Assembly (NCBI GenBank): GCA_947629875.1
Contig: CANRFK010000008.1
Span: 1-23,849 of the forward strand
From: an uncultured Clostridia bacterium
Lineage (GTDB): Bacteria; Bacillota; Clostridia; Christensenellales; Borkfalkiaceae
Reading direction: 5' to 3'
DNA length: 23,849 nucleotides
The position numbers and the translations under genes are program-made. The notes under the pieces are model-generated. The model ran no database searches and was not told where the DNA came from. It saw only the letters and a program-made list of their open reading frames with translations. Shown here in pieces: positions 21,943-23,849 of the stretch. Numbering within the stretch: the first letter of the stretch is position 1; every line of letters starts with the position of its first letter.

Positions 21943-23016
21943 TCAACCGACATCCGCCTCCGGGCGGGTGTCTTTCTTTTTCAACAGCGCAAGCAAGGTT
22001 TCGAGATATGCCCGCTCGCCATAGAGCTTGATGCCCGCAACGGCCTTCCGGGCGCGCGCCTCGTTTTCCTCCGTCTGCCCGCACGCGTAGAGCGCGACCT
22101 CCTTGATGCCGTCGCCGCGCGCCTGTCCCACGAATTTCTCGCCCAAATCCCCCATTTCCGCAAAGAGGCGGCTCGCGCACACCAGATCGGCCGCGACCTC
22201 TCCCTTGCCTGCGGCGGGCAGATACTCGAAGAGTGACCGCAAGCGAAGAATGACCGAGACGGCCGCATGGTCGCCCAAAGAGACGAGCGCACGGTAGCGA
22301 AGCTGCAAGAGCGCGAGAAAGGCGGTGCTGTCCTCCCGCACGGCGGGAACATCAAAGAGGAGTTCGCGCGGAAGCTCCGCATACGTTTTCCGATAGAGTG
22401 CGCCCTGCGCCGTCATCACGCGGAGGGAGAGCTCTGCATCGGGATGTTTTTTGATGAGGTCGAGGGCGAATTTCCCATCCGTCTTGCCCGCCGAGAGCTC
22501 TGCGGGATAGAGCGCGAGGAGCCCTTCGCACAGATTGAGCGGCGCAAACAGCACGAAGAATATGAGCGCCAAATTGTGCGGGAGCACGAAAAAGAGAACC
22601 AAAAAGACGGCTCCGTATATAAAATTGAGGAGCATGCCGCCAACCGAGGCAAACATGAGCTTCCCGCGGACGCCGCGTCCGTTTCGCGGCAACAGCGCCG
22701 CCGCGCCGCTCGCCTCCGACGAAAGCGAGAACGAGAAGGAGAACTTCTTGCTCCAATCAAAATGAAAATACCCGATGGAAAGCGATACCGCGCGCATCCC
22801 CGCAAGCGTGCCGCACAGCACGTGCCCCACCTCATGCAGGATGGTGTGGAGCGGAAACAAAACGAGGCACGCGCAGAACGCGACGAGCACAAAAATCGAC
22901 CCGATATCCGAAAAACGCAGCCCGAAGTACGCGAGAAGCGCCGTTCCCGCCGCGCCGCACAGCGTGACTAACGTCAAAAAAATGTAATACGCGATCTGTT
23001 TGCTTTTCCCGCTCAT
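21943..23016 (-). CDS. M50-like membrane-embedded metalloprotease
   Basis: This 357-residue protein has several hydrophobic helices in its first 170 residues. The zinc motif HEVGH (61-65) lies within the second helix, SVGGMLLNF is near 124-132, and the likely third metal ligand is Asp180 in AGKTDGKFA. That is the pattern of site-2-protease-like M50 enzymes, which cut membrane proteins within the bilayer. The C-terminal half (about 185-357) is soluble and helical, possibly TPR-like, and not assigned. Its ATG overlaps the Ppx stop (ATGA) and has no ribosome site, so translation is probably coupled to ppx. The substrate is unknown; no anti-sigma factor is beside it. Confidence 0.83.
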   Translation of the reverse strand: MSGKSKQIAYYIFLTLVTLCGAAGTALLAYFGLRFSDIGSIFVLVAFCACLVLFPLHTILHEVGHVLCGTLAGMRAVSLSIGYFHFDWSKKFSFSFSLSSEASGAAALLPRNGRGVRGKLMFASVGGMLLNFIYGAVFLVLFFVLPHNLALIFFVLFAPLNLCEGLLALYPAELSAGKTDGKFALDLIKKHPDAELSLRVMTAQGALYRKTYAELPRELLFDVPAVREDSTAFLALLQLRYRALVSLGDHAAVSVILRLRSLFEYLPAAGKGEVAADLVCASRLFAEMGDLGEKFVGQARGDGIKEVALYACGQTEENEARARKAVAGIKLYGERAYLETLLALLKKKDTRPEADVG

Positions 23017-23849
23017 AGTAATTTTTTGAACAAGTACCCCTCTAAATTATCCCGATCGGACGCATAAATCGTGGCGAGCCCGAGTTTTTCCATGATTTCA
23101 AAGAGGAGAAGCGCCCCGCCCGCGATGATATCCGCGCGCCGCACGTCCATTCCCCTGAGCGCCGCACGCGACTTTGCCGGCAGCTTCAACAACCGCTGCG
23201 CAAGCTCTTTGACCGCCTCCGCCGTCATTGGAAAATCGTTGACGCGCGCCCCGTCGTAGGGTTCGAGCTCCTGCATGAGCGCCGCCAACGTGCAGGCCGT
23301 CCCGCCGACGGCATACGTTTTCGGCGGAAGAACGACGCCCGCGAGCGGAGAAATTTCCCCGTGGATGACGGCCGACAGCCGCGCTTCATCGTCGCCGCAG
23401 CGATCGAAGAGGCGCACCGCGCCGATGTTCATGCTCACGGTAAAATCCCGCTTGCCGTCCCTTCGCGCACAGACTTCGGTACTCGCACCGCCGATATCGA
23501 TGACGGAGCCATCCGCCCTTCCGAGCGCGCCGCAAAGCGCAAGTTCCGCCTCCTCTTCCCCCGGGACGACGTCGAGTTCCACGCCGCACAAATTTTTGAC
23601 GCGGGCGCAGAATTCTCCCCCGTTCTTCGCCGTGCGCACCGCGGCGGTCGCAAAGGCACAGGGGGAAACGCCCTCCGCGCGGACCTCTTCCGCAAACGCC
23701 GCAATGGCGCACGCCGTGCGCTCCATGGCGTCCTCGCGGAGAACGGGCGCAAACGCAACGCCCTCGCCGAGGCGGGTCGTGCAAACCTTTTTATATAAAG
23801 TTGTTCCGTCCGCCCAGGTCATGAGGCGAACGGAATTGGAACCTACATC
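23013..23849 (-). CDS. Ppx/GppA-family exopolyphosphatase or pppGpp phosphatase (5' end outside the window)
   Basis: The 278 visible residues lack only the first few codons, since the sequence enters in DVGSNSVRLMTWADG, the first phosphate loop of the family. FATAAVRTAKNG, the second loop SVIDIGGASTEV and YAVGGTACTLAAL follow, and the protein ends without the C-terminal HD-like domain, as in short Ppx forms. It is cytosolic. It would hydrolyse inorganic polyphosphate or convert pppGpp to ppGpp; sequence does not separate the two. It is followed by the M50-like gene with a 4-bp overlap. Its promoter lies beyond the window. Confidence 0.92.
   Translation of the reverse strand, partial: DVGSNSVRLMTWADGTTLYKKVCTTRLGEGVAFAPVLREDAMERTACAIAAFAEEVRAEGVSPCAFATAAVRTAKNGGEFCARVKNLCGVELDVVPGEEEAELALCGALGRADGSVIDIGGASTEVCARRDGKRDFTVSMNIGAVRLFDRCGDDEARLSAVIHGEISPLAGVVLPPKTYAVGGTACTLAALMQELEPYDGARVNDFPMTAEAVKELAQRLLKLPAKSRAALRGMDVRRADIIAGGALLLFEIMEKLGLATIYASDRDNLEGYLFKKLL

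Overview
The window comes from a Gram-positive-type bacterium of the Bacillota, most likely a GC-rich member of the Clostridia. The evidence is lipoprotein signal peptides on both secreted proteins, consensus sigma-A promoters (TTGACA, 17 nt, TATAAT), Bacillota-type families (DUF1934/YwiB, YkvI-like membrane protein, short DtxR repressor, UPF0173 hydrolase) and an AdhE-type fermentation enzyme. A gut Christensenellales-like lineage would fit, but that is inference. Most of the window is ordinary chromosome. No phage, transposase, CRISPR array, rRNA or tRNA was seen.

Layout. 1-1327 (-): 5' part of adhE, running off the left edge. 1602-2879 (-): HtrA-like lipoprotein protease. 2880-3541: gene-free stretch made of AT-rich DNA followed by GC-rich short repeats. 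3542-6163 (-): valS. 6276-8885 (+): three-gene NitT/TauT-type ABC importer. 8622-9803 (-): YkvI-like 10-helix membrane protein whose 3' end runs antisense into the permease gene. 9924-11645 (+): PadR-type DNA-binding domain fused to a long coiled coil and four membrane helices. 11740-11940: GC hairpin and a 32-bp tandem repeat at the end of glcK. 11914-16902 (-): compact cluster YgjP-like metallopeptidase, tyrA, DUF1934 protein, UPF0173 hydrolase, rho, glcK. 17012-18274 (+): aroA. 18308-18670 (-): DtxR-family repressor. 18737-21064 (-): GH127-like glycosidase. 21102-21563 (-): low-molecular-weight phosphotyrosine phosphatase. 21664-21867 (+): small XRE regulator. 21943-23849 (-): M50-like membrane protease coupled to a Ppx/GppA phosphatase cut by the right edge.

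How the genes relate. aroA and tyrA give parts of the shikimate and tyrosine branches and are read divergently from one control region, with the YgjP-like gene between them. rho and glcK are translated from the same cluster, with overlapping or nearly overlapping ends. The ABC importer is a complete binding-protein, ATPase and permease set, but nothing beside it names its substrate.

Most notable observations. (1) Four genes (aroA, the YgjP-like gene, the DUF1934 gene, the XRE gene) have a strong promoter whose -10 box lies only 4-7 nt before the ATG and have no Shine-Dalgarno sequence, which predicts leaderless mRNAs, while neighbouring genes have normal leaders with AGGAGG-like sites. (2) The PadR-coiled-coil-membrane fusion looks like a membrane-tethered transcription factor. 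(3) An exact 18-bp sequence with a 13-bp palindrome is found upstream of both tyrA and the padR/ykvI divergent pair, with the same promoter geometry at tyrA and ykvI. (4) The end of glcK is duplicated as a 32-bp tandem array. No wholly new multi-gene system is evident. The PadR fusion with its operator-like box is the best candidate for something undescribed.
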